DNA of 64,000 bases from Hyphomonas neptunium ATCC 15444 (GTDB lineage Bacteria; Pseudomonadota; Alphaproteobacteria; Caulobacterales; Hyphomonadaceae). This document shows, piece after piece, positions 37,373 to 46,387 of the stretch. Where the stretch lies: positions 62,001 to 126,000 of the forward strand of contig NC_008358.1 in the NCBI RefSeq assembly GCF_000013025.1, read 5' to 3'. Each line of letters begins with the position of its first letter. Position 1 is the stretch's first letter. The notes under the pieces are model-generated. The model did not search any database and was not told the origin of the DNA. It saw nothing but the letters and a program-made list of their open reading frames with translations. The position numbers were made by a program, and so were the translations under genes.

Positions 37373-39147
37373 GCGCCATCGGCGTTTCAGCCAACCGGCT
37401 TGAAATCCTGCAGATCGCCAAAGCGGTCGCCGAGGAAAAATCGATTGATCAGCGCATCGTCATTGAGGCGATGCAGGAGGCAATCGAGAAGGCTGCCAAG
37501 GCCAAGTACGGCCAGGAGCACGACATCCGCGCCAAGATCGATCCGGCGACGGGCGAACAGACCCTGTGGCGCATTCAGACGGTTGTGGATGACGAGACCT
37601 TTGAAGACGAGGCCAAGCAGCTGCGTCTTTCCGAAGCCAAGAGAATCGATGCGACCCTCGTGGCCGGCAGCGAGTTGAAGGAAGAACTTCCGCCCTTCGA
37701 CTTCGGCCGCGTAGCGGCGCAGACGGCCAAGCAGGTGATCACGCAGAAAGTGCGCGATGCCGAGCGTGAGCGTCAGTATAATGAATACAAGGACCGTGTC
37801 GGCGAGATCGTCTCGGGTATCGTCAAGCGTGTCGAGTATGGTCATGTGATCGTCGATCTTGGCCGCGCCGAGGGGATCATCCGCCGCAATGACGGTATCC
37901 CGCGCGAAAACTTCCAGCCCAACGACCGCGTCCGCGCTTACCTCTACAAGGTCAGCCGCGAAGTGAAGGGTCCGCAGATTTTCCTGTCGCGCGCTGCACC
38001 GGACTTCATGCGCAAGCTGTTCGCCCAGGAAGTGCCGGAAGTTTATGAAGGCGTGATCCAGATCAAGGCCTGCGCCCGTGATCCGGGCTCGCGCGCCAAG
38101 ATCGGCGTGATTTCCAACGACTCCTCGATCGATCCGGTCGGCGCCTGTGTCGGTATGCGCGGCGCGCGCGTTCAGGCCGTTGTCGGTGAGCTTTCTGGCG
38201 AGAAGATCGACATCATTCCGTGGAGCTTCGACGCGGCGACCTTCATCGTGAACGGTCTTCAGCCTGCCGAAGTTTCCAAGGTGGTGCTGGATGAAGACGA
38301 GCGCCGGGTTGAAGTTGTCGTGGCAGACGATCAGTTCCCGCTGGCAATCGGCCGCCGGGGCCAGAACGTGCGTCTCGCGTCGCAACTGACCGGCTGGCAG
38401 ATCGACCTGATCACGGAGTCGGCAGATTCCGAGCGCTACCAGAAAGAGTTCCAGGAGCGCACCGACCTGTTCATGAAAGCGCTGGATGCGGACGAAACCC
38501 TTGCCCAGCTGCTGGCTTCGGAAGGCTTTGAGTCGGTCGAGGAGATCGCGTTCGTGGCGCCTGAGGACTTCATCACGATTGAGGGCTTCGACAAGGATGT
38601 GGCCGAAGAGCTGCAGGAGCGCGCCCGTGAGTATCTCGACCGCGTTGCCACCGAAAACGACGCGAAGCGCCGGGAACTTGGTGTTGCTGACGAGGTGATG
38701 GAACTTGAAGGCGTCACCCCGTCCTTCGCCGTGAAGCTCGGCGAGCAGGGGGTCAAGACGGTTGAAGACGTTGCGGGTCTCGTACCCGACGACATCACCG
38801 GCTATCGCGAGCCTGGCCCGGATGGAAAGCCGGTCTGGGTCGAGGGCATCCTCAAGAAAGGCGAGATGCGCAAGGACGACGCCAACCTGTTCGTCATGAA
38901 GGCCCGCGTCGCTGCTGGCTGGATCGAACCGGAAGCCATTGAAGAGATGTTGGCCCAGCAGCAGTCGACCGAGCCTGCACCGGAGCTTACCGAAGAGGAG
39001 CGTGCGCTCCTCGCGCTCGGCGAGCTCGGCAATTCGGGGAATGCTGGAAGTGATGATGACGAAGAGGCCCTCGCCGAAGAGCTCGGCATTGACCTCTCCG
39101 AACTTGAATCGGAGGGCGGTGATGACGAAGCCGCATCCCGAGAGTGA
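37369..39147 (+). CDS. nusA: Transcription termination/antitermination factor NusA
   Basis: A 592-residue RNA polymerase-binding factor. An N-terminal domain (about 1-130) precedes S1 (136-200, with VKRVEYGHVIVDLGRAEGIIRR), KH1 and KH2 (SIDPVGACVGMRGARVQAVVGELSGEKIDIIPW and FPLAIGRRGQNVRLASQLTGWQIDL), then two helix-hairpin-helix repeats near the C-terminus (SVEEIAFVAPEDFITIEGF, VKTVEDVAGLVPDDI). The tail is highly acidic. It overlaps rimP and, at its end, the YlxR-like gene, so the three are coupled. Modulates pausing, termination and antitermination. Confidence 0.96.
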   Translation: MSAIGVSANRLEILQIAKAVAEEKSIDQRIVIEAMQEAIEKAAKAKYGQEHDIRAKIDPATGEQTLWRIQTVVDDETFEDEAKQLRLSEAKRIDATLVAGSELKEELPPFDFGRVAAQTAKQVITQKVRDAERERQYNEYKDRVGEIVSGIVKRVEYGHVIVDLGRAEGIIRRNDGIPRENFQPNDRVRAYLYKVSREVKGPQIFLSRAAPDFMRKLFAQEVPEVYEGVIQIKACARDPGSRAKIGVISNDSSIDPVGACVGMRGARVQAVVGELSGEKIDIIPWSFDAATFIVNGLQPAEVSKVVLDEDERRVEVVVADDQFPLAIGRRGQNVRLASQLTGWQIDLITESADSERYQKEFQERTDLFMKALDADETLAQLLASEGFESVEEIAFVAPEDFITIEGFDKDVAEELQERAREYLDRVATENDAKRRELGVADEVMELEGVTPSFAVKLGEQGVKTVEDVAGLVPDDITGYREPGPDGKPVWVEGILKKGEMRKDDANLFVMKARVAAGWIEPEAIEEMLAQQQSTEPAPELTEEERALLALGELGNSGNAGSDDDEEALAEELGIDLSELESEGGDDEAASRE

Positions 39148-39808
39148 TCCCCGACTGATCGCAGAAAATGATGAGAATGGCCTGGGCGAGGAAGATGCTT
39201 CCTCGCCTGAGCGCCAGTGCGCGGTAACGCGCGAGCGGCTGCCGAAGGCAGAGATGCTTCGCTTTGTTCTGTCGCCGGATGGCATCGTCACGCCAGATGT
39301 CTCTGAGCGGTTGCCGGGCAGGGGCGTATGGGTAAAGGCCGAGCGTGGCCTTATCGATCAGGCAGCCAGGAAGGGTGCCTTCGCGCGCGGTTTCAAATCG
39401 CAGGTCACGGTGCCTGACGGGCTCAGTGATCTGATAGAGCGTCTGCTTCTCAAGCGCTGTGTCGACACGCTGGCGCTTGCGCGAAAGGCCGGGCAAGCCA
39501 TATGTGGGTTTGATCAGGTGCGCGACGCCTTGCGGGGTGGCCACCCTGCCTTCCTCCTTGAGGCGGCAGACGGTGCGGAAGATGGCCGCTCGAAGGTATA
39601 TTTTCTCGCAAAAGCCCTATATAGCGACGTGAAAGTCGCCGGAGCGCTCAGCGCGCCTGAATTGGGCATGGCATTTGGACGTGACCGTGTGATACACGGG
39701 CTCGTCCGCAGGGGGGCCATCGCGCAGACCTGGGAGATGGCCTATCGGCGTCTCACCGGATTTCGCGAGGCACCAGAATTGACCTGGTTCCAGGAAACGG
39801 ACCGGTAG
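39122..39808 (+). CDS. YlxR (DUF448) + L7Ae-like fusion, RNA-binding protein
   Basis: A 228-residue protein of two parts: YlxR at about 28-95 (RQCAVTRERLPKAEMLRFVLSPDG, GRGVWVKAERGLIDQA) and an L7Ae/L30e-like domain at about 110-205 (RCVDTLALARKAGQAICGFDQVRDALRGGHPAFLLEAADGA). This fusion is the usual alphaproteobacterial form. The ATG at 39122 overlaps the end of nusA by 26 bp; a GTG at 39119 is equally possible. YlxR relatives bind RNA and RNase P RNA in some firmicutes. The role here is unproven, but it lies between nusA and infB as expected. Confidence 0.9.
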   Translation: MTKPHPESDPRLIAENDENGLGEEDASSPERQCAVTRERLPKAEMLRFVLSPDGIVTPDVSERLPGRGVWVKAERGLIDQAARKGAFARGFKSQVTVPDGLSDLIERLLLKRCVDTLALARKAGQAICGFDQVRDALRGGHPAFLLEAADGAEDGRSKVYFLAKALYSDVKVAGALSAPELGMAFGRDRVIHGLVRRGAIAQTWEMAYRRLTGFREAPELTWFQETDR

Positions 39809-39863
39809 CGGAAACAGCCGGAACGCACAGGCGTTCGGGCGTAATATGTGATATGTAGGACGA

Positions 39864-42425
39864 ATGAGCGATACGAACGATCAAGGCAATTCCGGCGGGC
39901 GCAAGCCGCTGACTGTGGTGCGGAAGACCTCCGGCACGGTCAAGCAGAGCTTCAGTCATGGGCGCTCCAAACAGGTGGTTGTGGAGACCAAGAAGCGTCG
40001 CCCGGTTTCCTCCGGTGGGGGGCAGGGAGGCGATTCCGGTCCCTCGACGCCATCCGCATCGGATGGAATGGAGGCCAAGCTCGTCGCTCTCGCGGCCAAG
40101 CTCGGCATAACCGTGGCCGAACTCAAGGCACGCCAGAAGGTGCTCGAACAGCGCAAGGCTGAAGAAGCCTCGCGCGCCAAGGATACCGAAGCCGAAAGAG
40201 CGGCTCAGGATCGCCTGCGCACCGAACAGGAGCGCAAGCAGCAGGAAGCGCGTGAGCGTGAGGAAGCAGAGCTTCGCCGCCGCGCTGAAGAAGAGGCTGC
40301 CAAGCTCGCCGATGTTGCGTCGCGTGAAGCCGTTGAGCGTCCATCCAAGGCGCCGCGTGCGGCGCCCGCTGCTCAGACGCCTCCGGCAGCTGATGGCGAA
40401 GCAGATGCTGGCCGCAGCAAGCGCAGCAGTGGCGGCGGCGCCAGCAAGCCCGCCCGTGATGACCGTGCTGACCGTGCCCGCGAAGTGGCAACCAAGCCGT
40501 CGCGCGGCGATGCCGAACGCCGGCGGGGCAAGCTGACCATTGCTTCGGCGCTGGGCGATGATGCCGACCGCCAGCGGTCGCTCGCATCGGTCCGCCGCGC
40601 CCGTGAACGGGAACGCGAGCGCCGTGTTGGTGGCGGTGACAGCAATGACAAGACCTCGATCGAGGTAACGCTGCCCGAGACGATTACGTTGCAGGATCTG
40701 GCCCAGCGGATGAACGAGCGCGTCGCTGACGTTGTGAAGTTCATGTTCAAGCAAGGCGAAATGCTGCGCGGCAACGACATCGTCGATGCCGACATGGCCG
40801 AGCTGATCGCCGGTGAATTCGGGCATACCGTCAGACGCGTTTCCGAAGCGGACGTCGAGATTGGCCTGGAAGGCACGGACGACCGCGACGAAGATCTGCA
40901 GCCACGTGCGCCGATCGTGACCATCATGGGCCACGTCGATCACGGCAAGACATCGCTTCTGGACGCGCTCCGCAAGACGGACGTTGCCGGCGGCGAGGCT
41001 GGCGGCATTACGCAGCATATCGGCGCCTATCAGGTTCAGCTGAAATCGGGCGAGCGGATCACCTTCCTTGATACGCCCGGTCACGCCGCCTTCACGGCGA
41101 TGCGGGCCCGCGGCGCGAATGCGACCGACATTGCCATTCTGGTTGTGGCGGCGGACGACTCGGTCAAGCCGCAGACGATCGAGTCCATCAGCCACGCCAA
41201 GGCTGCCGGCGTTCCGATTGTTGTCGCGATCACGAAATCCGACCTTCACGATGCCAATCCGGAGAAGGTTCTGACCGACCTTCTGCAGTATGACATTCAG
41301 GTTGAAGCAATGGGTGGTGTCACGCAGGCCGTGAAGGTCTCCGCCAAGACAGGCGCAGGTCTTGATGAGCTGACAGACGCCATCTCCATTCAGGCCGAGA
41401 TTCTCGAACTGAAGGCCAACCCCAATCGTCAGGCCGATGGCGTGGTGATCGAGAGCAAGCTCGACAAGGGCCGCGGCCCGGTCGCGACGGTTCTGGTGAA
41501 ACGCGGCACCCTGAAGCGGGGCGATATTGTTGTCGCCGGCGCCAATTGGGGCAAGGTGCGGGCACTCGTCGACGAGCGTGGCCAACAGCTTGCCGATGCC
41601 GGCCCGTCGCTTCCGGTGGAAGTGCTTGGTCTCGATGGCGCGCCCGATCCAGGCGACGCAATCGTAGTGGTCGACAGTGAAGCCCGCGCCCGTGAGATCA
41701 CGGAATACCGCATCCGGACGAAGCGCCAGGTTGCGGGCAACGCCTCTGTTGCCGCGCGTGCGTCGCTTGATCAGTTGATGAACCGTCTCAAGGACGGCGC
41801 GATTGTGACGAGCGAGTTGCCGATTGTCCTCAAGGGCGATGTGCAGGGGTCTGTCGAAGCCATCACGATGTCGCTGGACAAGATTTCGACAGAAGAAGTC
41901 CGGGCGAAGGTCATCCATGGCGCGGTTGGCGGTATTTCGGAGTCCGATGTGCTGCTCGCCCGTTCGTCCAATGCACCGATCTTTGCGTTCAACGTGCGTG
42001 CCAACAAGCAGGCACGTGACCTTGCCGAGCGTGAAGGCGTCGAGATCCGTTATTACTCGATCATCTATGATCTGCTCGATGACGTGAAAGCGACCCTGTC
42101 GGGCATGCTGGCCCCGGAGAAGCGCGAGACATTCCTCGGCTATGCCGACATTCTCGAAGTCTTCAATATCACGAAGGTCGGCAAAGTCGCCGGCTGCCGG
42201 ATTTCCGAAGGCAAGGTCATGCGCGGCTGCGGTGTGCGCCTCCTGCGCGACAACGTCGTTATCCACGAGGGCAAGCTCAAGACGCTCAAGCGCTTCAAGG
42301 ACGAAGTGTCCGAGGTCAATGCCGGCATGGAATGCGGCATGGCGTTCGAACGCTATGACGACATCCGCGTCGGCGACAAGATCGAGTGCTTCCAGGTCGA
42401 GGAAATCGCAAGGACGCTTGCGTAA
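39864..42425 (+). CDS. infB: Translation initiation factor IF-2
   Basis: An 853-residue GTPase that brings fMet-tRNA to the 30S subunit. Residues 1-250 form the charged N-terminal extension with a long EER/AEEE/RQE coiled region (about 85-160), then an IF2_N segment ([23 protein letters not shown]). The G domain begins with GHVDHGKT at 356-363 and has [16 protein letters not shown]. The G4 motif is TKSD (457-460), where NKxD is usual. Domains II-IV follow, ending [20 protein letters not shown] ribosome site AGGAC precedes the ATG. The large antisense frame opposite it is an artefact of high GC. Confidence 0.97.
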   Translation: MSDTNDQGNSGGRKPLTVVRKTSGTVKQSFSHGRSKQVVVETKKRRPVSSGGGQGGDSGPSTPSASDGMEAKLVALAAKLGITVAELKARQKVLEQRKAEEASRAKDTEAERAAQDRLRTEQERKQQEAREREEAELRRRAEEEAAKLADVASREAVERPSKAPRAAPAAQTPPAADGEADAGRSKRSSGGGASKPARDDRADRAREVATKPSRGDAERRRGKLTIASALGDDADRQRSLASVRRARERERERRVGGGDSNDKTSIEVTLPETITLQDLAQRMNERVADVVKFMFKQGEMLRGNDIVDADMAELIAGEFGHTVRRVSEADVEIGLEGTDDRDEDLQPRAPIVTIMGHVDHGKTSLLDALRKTDVAGGEAGGITQHIGAYQVQLKSGERITFLDTPGHAAFTAMRARGANATDIAILVVAADDSVKPQTIESISHAKAAGVPIVVAITKSDLHDANPEKVLTDLLQYDIQVEAMGGVTQAVKVSAKTGAGLDELTDAISIQAEILELKANPNRQADGVVIESKLDKGRGPVATVLVKRGTLKRGDIVVAGANWGKVRALVDERGQQLADAGPSLPVEVLGLDGAPDPGDAIVVVDSEARAREITEYRIRTKRQVAGNASVAARASLDQLMNRLKDGAIVTSELPIVLKGDVQGSVEAITMSLDKISTEEVRAKVIHGAVGGISESDVLLARSSNAPIFAFNVRANKQARDLAEREGVEIRYYSIIYDLLDDVKATLSGMLAPEKRETFLGYADILEVFNITKVGKVAGCRISEGKVMRGCGVRLLRDNVVIHEGKLKTLKRFKDEVSEVNAGMECGMAFERYDDIRVGDKIECFQVEEIARTLA

Positions 42426-42434
42426 CACCCCGAT

Positions 42435-42842
42435 ATGGCCCGCCGTCAGACACCTCCAGGACTTCCTTCCCAGCGCCAGTTGCGCGCTGGGGAGATTGTC
42501 CGCCACGCCCTCGCCGAGATCATCTCGCGTGAGGACTTTCGCGATCCCGATCTCAGCAATGTCATCGTCACGGTGGGCGAAGTGCGCTGCTCGCCCGATC
42601 TCAAGCATGCGAACATCTTCGTGACGCCTCTGGGGGATGATTCCGAGGAGGGGCGCAAGCGGCTTGCCGATGCCCTGACCCGTGCGAAGGGTTTCCTGCG
42701 CACGCGCCTTGGCCGCGAGATTGAACTGAAATTCACGCCGGAGCTGCACTTCATTGCGGACTCCTCCTATGACGAAGCCACGGCGATAGACCGGCTGCTG
42801 AACGATCCGCGGGTTCGCCGCGATGTCGAAAGCGAAGGCTGA
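42435..42842 (+). CDS. rbfA: Ribosome-binding factor A
   Basis: A 135-residue KH-fold protein needed for late 16S maturation and cold adaptation. Recognisable features are RQLRAGEIVRHALAEIISRED, VIVTVGEVRCSPDLKHANIFVTPLG and the IELKFTPELHFIADSSYDEATAIDRLL C-terminus. It starts nine bases after infB. No strong terminator follows, only a weak GGCAG/CTGCC hairpin with a T run near 42844-42873. Confidence 0.95.
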   Translation: MARRQTPPGLPSQRQLRAGEIVRHALAEIISREDFRDPDLSNVIVTVGEVRCSPDLKHANIFVTPLGDDSEEGRKRLADALTRAKGFLRTRLGREIELKFTPELHFIADSSYDEATAIDRLLNDPRVRRDVESEG

Positions 42843-42938
42843 GGGCAGGCGGGCGCCGTTTTTCTGCCTTTTTGCTTTGTCATTTGACAGGACGGGTCGG
42901 CCCTGCCAGCCCTTCCCATAGGGTAATCGGGGCTCAGA

Positions 42939-43562
42939 ATGGACCGTCAGACACTCGACATGGAAGGCGCCCGCCAGGGTGAGGTTTCCGCCGCTTCGCT
43001 GCAGATGGGCGATGACACGATTGCGATCCGCCGGATTGCGACGATGTCGGTTGAGCGTCATGAGTTTGCCCCCTGGGATACACCGCGCAATCGCAAGACG
43101 CAGGGCGTTTACGCGACCCTTTGCGTTTCTCTTCTTTTCTTCGGCCTGCTGGGCCTTGGCTGGTGGGCGCTGCGGCCGGGTCAGGGCGATGGGGTGATCG
43201 GTCTCTTTGCCGGGATCGGCATGCTGTTCCTAGGCGTGCTTCTGGGCATCCGGGCGGCGATGATCGCTGTGATGCTGAAGAAGCGGGAGCCCTATTACCG
43301 GCTGATGATCGGCACATCGGACGCCCGCCAGATCCCGCTTGTGGACAATAACCGCGATGTGCTGGTGAAGATCCGCGATGTGGTGCGCCACAAGATGGAT
43401 ACCGGGGACACCACGGTTACCGGAGACTTCGACCTCAATCTCGACAGCGTGAACCTGCGTCTGCCCAAGGGCGCGGCGCTTGGGGCTGCTGTCGCTGCGC
43501 CGGCGCCCGTACCGGCGGCGCAGGAAGATGATGTCTTTGATGGCCCCAAGATTACGTTCTGA
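42939..43562 (+). CDS. Hypothetical two-helix membrane protein inserted between rbfA and truB
   Basis: A 207-residue protein. Residues 1-55 look soluble, with TIAIRRIATMSVERHEFAPWDTP resembling a short beta-rich domain. Two hydrophobic helices lie at about 58-77 and 86-113, then a C-terminal soluble part (IPLVDNNRDVLVKIRDVVRHKM, the Ala/Pro-rich end). The layout recalls the DUF6232-type membrane proteins, but I am not sure of that. It separates rbfA from truB in what is normally an unbroken operon. Function unknown. Confidence 0.7.
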   Translation: MDRQTLDMEGARQGEVSAASLQMGDDTIAIRRIATMSVERHEFAPWDTPRNRKTQGVYATLCVSLLFFGLLGLGWWALRPGQGDGVIGLFAGIGMLFLGVLLGIRAAMIAVMLKKREPYYRLMIGTSDARQIPLVDNNRDVLVKIRDVVRHKMDTGDTTVTGDFDLNLDSVNLRLPKGAALGAAVAAPAPVPAAQEDDVFDGPKITF

Positions 43563-43694
43563 CGCAATTTCGGGACCCCGCTGCAGCCGCTGCAATTGAC
43601 TATGCCGCCGGCTCGCGCATAAGCGCCCCAGCAATCCCTTCCCTCTGCCGCCCATGCGTTCGAACCGCTTGGGCCGGCCAATCTGGAGATACTT

Positions 43695-44636
43695 TTGGCC
43701 CGCCAACGTAAGCGCAAAGGCGAGCCCGTTACGGGCTGGATCAACCTTTTCAAGCCGGTGGACATGACCTCCACCCAGGCTGTTGCCATCATCAAGCGGC
43801 TCTACAATGCCGAGAAGGTGGGCCATGGCGGCACGCTTGATCCGCTGGCAGACGGTATCCTGCCGATTGCGCTTGGCCAGGCGACCAAGACGGTTCAGTG
43901 GGCGATGGACGCGCACAAGGAATATGTCTTCACCATCCGCTGGGGTATCTCCACTGCCAGCCAGGACGCCGAAGCCGAGATTACCGCCACCTCGGATGTG
44001 CGCCCGGAGCGGGCTGCCATTGAGGCCGCGTTGACCCGCTATGTCGGCACCATCCAGCAGGTTCCACCCAAATACTCGGCCATCAAGGTGGCCGGAGAGC
44101 GCGCCTATGATCTGGTGCGAGAAGGGGAGGCGTTCGAGCTGGAGGCGCGGGAAGTGGATGTTCACGCGGCGAATGTGATCGGGATGCCGGACGCGGATCA
44201 TACGGTGATCCATGTCGTGTCCGGCAAGGGATTCTATGTGCGCGCCCTGGCGCGGGATCTGGCCTTTGATCTGGGGGCGGAGGGCCATATCAGCCAGCTG
44301 CGCCGCACCCGCGTGGGCGCCTTTGATGCGCCATCGGCTGTCTCCATCGAAGCGCTCGAGGCGCTGAAGGAAGACAAGCCCGGCCTGATGGCGATTCTCA
44401 AGCCGCTGCACGCGGTACTGTCAGGCATGCCGCAGGTGCAGGTCAGCCCGCATGACGCGGCCAATATCCGTCAGGGTCGGTCGGTCGTCCTTCTGCCGCA
44501 TGTGGTGGAAGGCTGGCGCGCCGGGCGCAGTGAGGAAGACGACCGTGTGGCGCTGGCGCTTGCGGGCGATGAAGCCATCGCGCTGGGCGAAGTGCGCGCG
44601 GGTCAGTTTGAGCCGGTGCGCGTTTTCGCGGGCTGA
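43695..44636 (+). CDS. truB: tRNA pseudouridine-55 synthase
   Basis: A 313-residue enzyme forming psi55 in the T-loop of tRNAs. The catalytic motif GGTLDPLADGILPI carries the active-site Asp; FKPVDMTSTQAV, YNAEKVGHGGTLD, KYSAIKVAGERAYDLVREGE and the C-terminal TruB_C region follow. The start is TTG at 43695 with GGAGA five bases upstream; an ATG start would shorten the conserved N-terminus. It converges directly on the small gene at 44637: the TGA of truB and the TCA complement adjoin as TGATCA. rpsO and pnp, the usual next genes, are absent. Confidence 0.94.
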   Translation: MARQRKRKGEPVTGWINLFKPVDMTSTQAVAIIKRLYNAEKVGHGGTLDPLADGILPIALGQATKTVQWAMDAHKEYVFTIRWGISTASQDAEAEITATSDVRPERAAIEAALTRYVGTIQQVPPKYSAIKVAGERAYDLVREGEAFELEAREVDVHAANVIGMPDADHTVIHVVSGKGFYVRALARDLAFDLGAEGHISQLRRTRVGAFDAPSAVSIEALEALKEDKPGLMAILKPLHAVLSGMPQVQVSPHDAANIRQGRSVVLLPHVVEGWRAGRSEEDDRVALALAGDEAIALGEVRAGQFEPVRVFAG

Positions 44637-44831
44637 TCAGGTATTGAAGGGCGCGCGCCCGCCCGGCCAGCGGGCAGGATAGAGCAGGGCAGCGATCCTG
44701 ACAGGCGTGGCCGCCCGCTCTGCGCGGGCGAGCATCCAGCGCGGGGCGCCCATATGCGCCAGCAGGCTGGCGCGATCTTCGGGTGCGAGTGTCTCAAAAT
44801 CAAAGCGGCGAATTTTCCGGCGGCGGGACAT
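44637..44831 (-). CDS. Small basic hypothetical protein, 64 residues
   Basis: Starts MSRRRKIRRFDFETLAPEDRASLLAHMGAPRWMLARAERAATPVRIAALLYPARWPGGRAPF and ends with NT. The N-terminus is strongly basic, the rest amphipathic, with no clear transmembrane helix. A longer frame to 44873 exists, but the start at 44831 gives better residue composition. It converges with truB with no gap. I recognise no family; moderate confidence that it is real. Confidence 0.5.
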   Translation of the reverse strand: MSRRRKIRRFDFETLAPEDRASLLAHMGAPRWMLARAERAATPVRIAALLYPARWPGGRAPFNT

Positions 44832-45520
44832 CGTCTCTCTTCCTGTAGCTGTATCCGGACTGGCGGTTGCCATCCGGGGTCTGAGCAGTTCGGGTGGCTC
44901 CGCGAGGTGGAGCCTCGTGCGCGGCGGGCGCCGCGGCGCCCTGAAAACTTTGTTGTGTTGCGGATTGGGCGCTATCGCCCGCCGCGCACTGCCGCCGGAG
45001 TTTCGGGCAGTAGGATTCGGGATGACTTCGGCGCTGCCAGGCCTTGACCACTTACCATTAACTCTCGTGACCTCTCAGATGAGAGGCGGGCCAGTGGGGA
45101 TTCTCTACCGGCTTTTTGGTCCGGCTTGCCTGGATCAACGTCCCTAGGGTTGCGATGGGCCGTAACGTCCACCACCCCCCATCCTCCGGGGCGTCCCTCT
45201 CACAAACCGAACGGTACCGGCGCGGCTCCTGTGAGAAGGATGCGCTTAATGTGAGGGAGCGGCGGACCCCGGCGGATAAGTATTTCTTTTTCCTGTCATC
45301 CCGGACGCTGCGCAGCAGCGATCCGGGACCTTCTTTCCGCTTGCGCGCATCCTCACGAAGGTCCCGGCTCTGCGGCCGCTGCGCGGCCTTGGCCGGGATG
45401 ACACGGGGGGTGTGGAAGGGGGAGGATGGGCTGGGATTTTATTTTGGAGGGGGCGGTGGGTGTTGGATACCGACGAGTTTATCCCTCAACAGACCAAATT
45501 GGCCGGCGCCGAAAGTGGGG
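44832..45520. other. Non-coding stretch of 690 bp between the 44637 gene and the 45521 lipoprotein
   Basis: No convincing gene is seen; the frames at 44707-45147 and 45116-46204 cross the palindromic repeat or run antisense to real genes. The stretch contains a roughly 110-bp palindromic repeat (listed separately) and several G-rich tracts near 45405-45470. It lies where rpsO would be expected after truB, so it may mark a past rearrangement. Composition is irregular, with no sign of an IS or tRNA. Confidence 0.5.
45294..45403. repeat. Intergenic palindromic repeat element (about 110 bp)
   Basis: The left end begins TGTCATCCCGG and the right end is CCGGGATGACA; inside, CCGGGACCTT at the left pairs with AAGGTCCCGG at the right, so the whole can fold into a long imperfect hairpin. 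This end pattern is typical of short palindromic repeats scattered through alphaproteobacterial genomes. Only one copy was noticed in this window. Mobile or structural role unknown. Confidence 0.65.
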
Positions 45521-46228
45521 TTACCGGGCGGACGTCAAAGCCGTCAGCCTATCCTGCGACTCCTCAAAATAGGTGCGCTCAACTTCTGCTTTTTTGGCGC
45601 CCGCGCTTTCGGCGCCTGCTTCTGCTTCGGTCACGGCGGTGTTGAGGGCATTTATGCCGACCGTGACGCCGCACATGCTGTGATAGTTCTGAACATCCAC
45701 CGCGACCATCAGGGGATCTGCGCCGAGCCCCATGAGCTGGGTCATCCGGCTGCGCTCCCTGGTTCTTTCGGCCATCACCGATTTGTAGATGAGGGCGGGC
45801 GCGTTCCCGCCGAGCACCTTGGTGGAGAGGTAGGTTTCCGTACCCGTTGCAAATGTGGCGCCGGCGGCCAGCGCCTGCGATGTATTGATTGGCTTGAGAG
45901 TGCCTGCCAGCCCTGTAAGGGCAAGGCTGCCGACAGTCAGGATCGAGGAAGACCCGTTCGCCTGCACGATGGCATCGGCCATGTATTTCTCGCAAGCTTC
46001 ATCCGAGCGGCTGATCAGGGCAAAGATGATCCCCATCTTCTTGTCACCCACGGAGTGCCCGGCAATGCCCGCTATGGCCTGATCGAGGGGGACATGGTCG
46101 GCGCCCCGTGGCACCGGGATACCGAGAGAGGCCGCCGCAGGCGCGCTGAGAGTAAGTGCTGGCATGGCGCCGCGGTTGGCGCATGCGGCCAGGAAACACA
46201 GTGACACTAGTGCGATGCCGTAACGCAT
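45521..46228 (-). CDS. Putative lipoprotein, 235 residues
   Basis: Begins MRYGIALVSLCFLAACANRG: a signal with lipobox LAAC (C16). The rest has QAIAGIAGHSVGDKKMGIIFALISRSDEACEKYMADAIVQANGSSS, a Gly/Ala-rich middle LTVGSLALTGLAGT, and a C-terminal charged helix (VTEAEAGAESAGAKKAEVERTYFEESQDRL). Two cysteines at about 79 and 187 could pair. I recognise no family. It ends in a region with no terminator and lies divergent to msrB. Confidence 0.75.
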   Translation of the reverse strand: MRYGIALVSLCFLAACANRGAMPALTLSAPAAASLGIPVPRGADHVPLDQAIAGIAGHSVGDKKMGIIFALISRSDEACEKYMADAIVQANGSSSILTVGSLALTGLAGTLKPINTSQALAAGATFATGTETYLSTKVLGGNAPALIYKSVMAERTRERSRMTQLMGLGADPLMVAVDVQNYHSMCGVTVGINALNTAVTEAEAGAESAGAKKAEVERTYFEESQDRLTALTSAR

Positions 46229-46351
46229 GATCGATCCCCCAATCCCGCCTCCTTAATAACTCCTTACGGGGACAGTTTCAACTTAAAAGAGTCTTTCGGC
46301 AGGCCGATTCTTTTGAGCGTGTCAGAGGGGGCGTGTTCACGCGGCGTTGAT

Positions 46352-46387
46352 TTGAACCGATGGGGGGGATGTGGCGTATAACGCTGT
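46352..46387 (+). promoter_or_regulatory. Candidate promoter of leaderless msrB
   Basis: TTGAAC (46352-46357) and TATAAC (46377-46382) are separated by 19 bp, and TATAAC ends five bases before the msrB ATG at 46388. No ribosome binding site is present between them. Transcription would start at or next to the ATG. Confidence 0.45.

Noticed and set aside
37387-39291. A 634-codon minus-strand frame opposite nusA
   Set aside because: Antisense to nusA, no recognisable domain; same GC artefact.
39753-43061. A 1102-codon open frame on the minus strand opposite infB
   Set aside because: It runs antisense to infB and rbfA, which are certain. High third-position GC removes stops in this phase; the translation has no domain and many Arg/His/Ala runs.
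44832-45520. RNase P RNA or another structured RNA in the silent stretch
   Set aside because: The conserved GAGGAAAGTC-type core of RNase P RNA is not present; no other RNA family was recognised.
45116-46204. A 362-codon plus-strand frame over the repeat and lipoprotein
   Set aside because: It spans the palindromic repeat and runs antisense to the LAAC lipoprotein gene; no motif.
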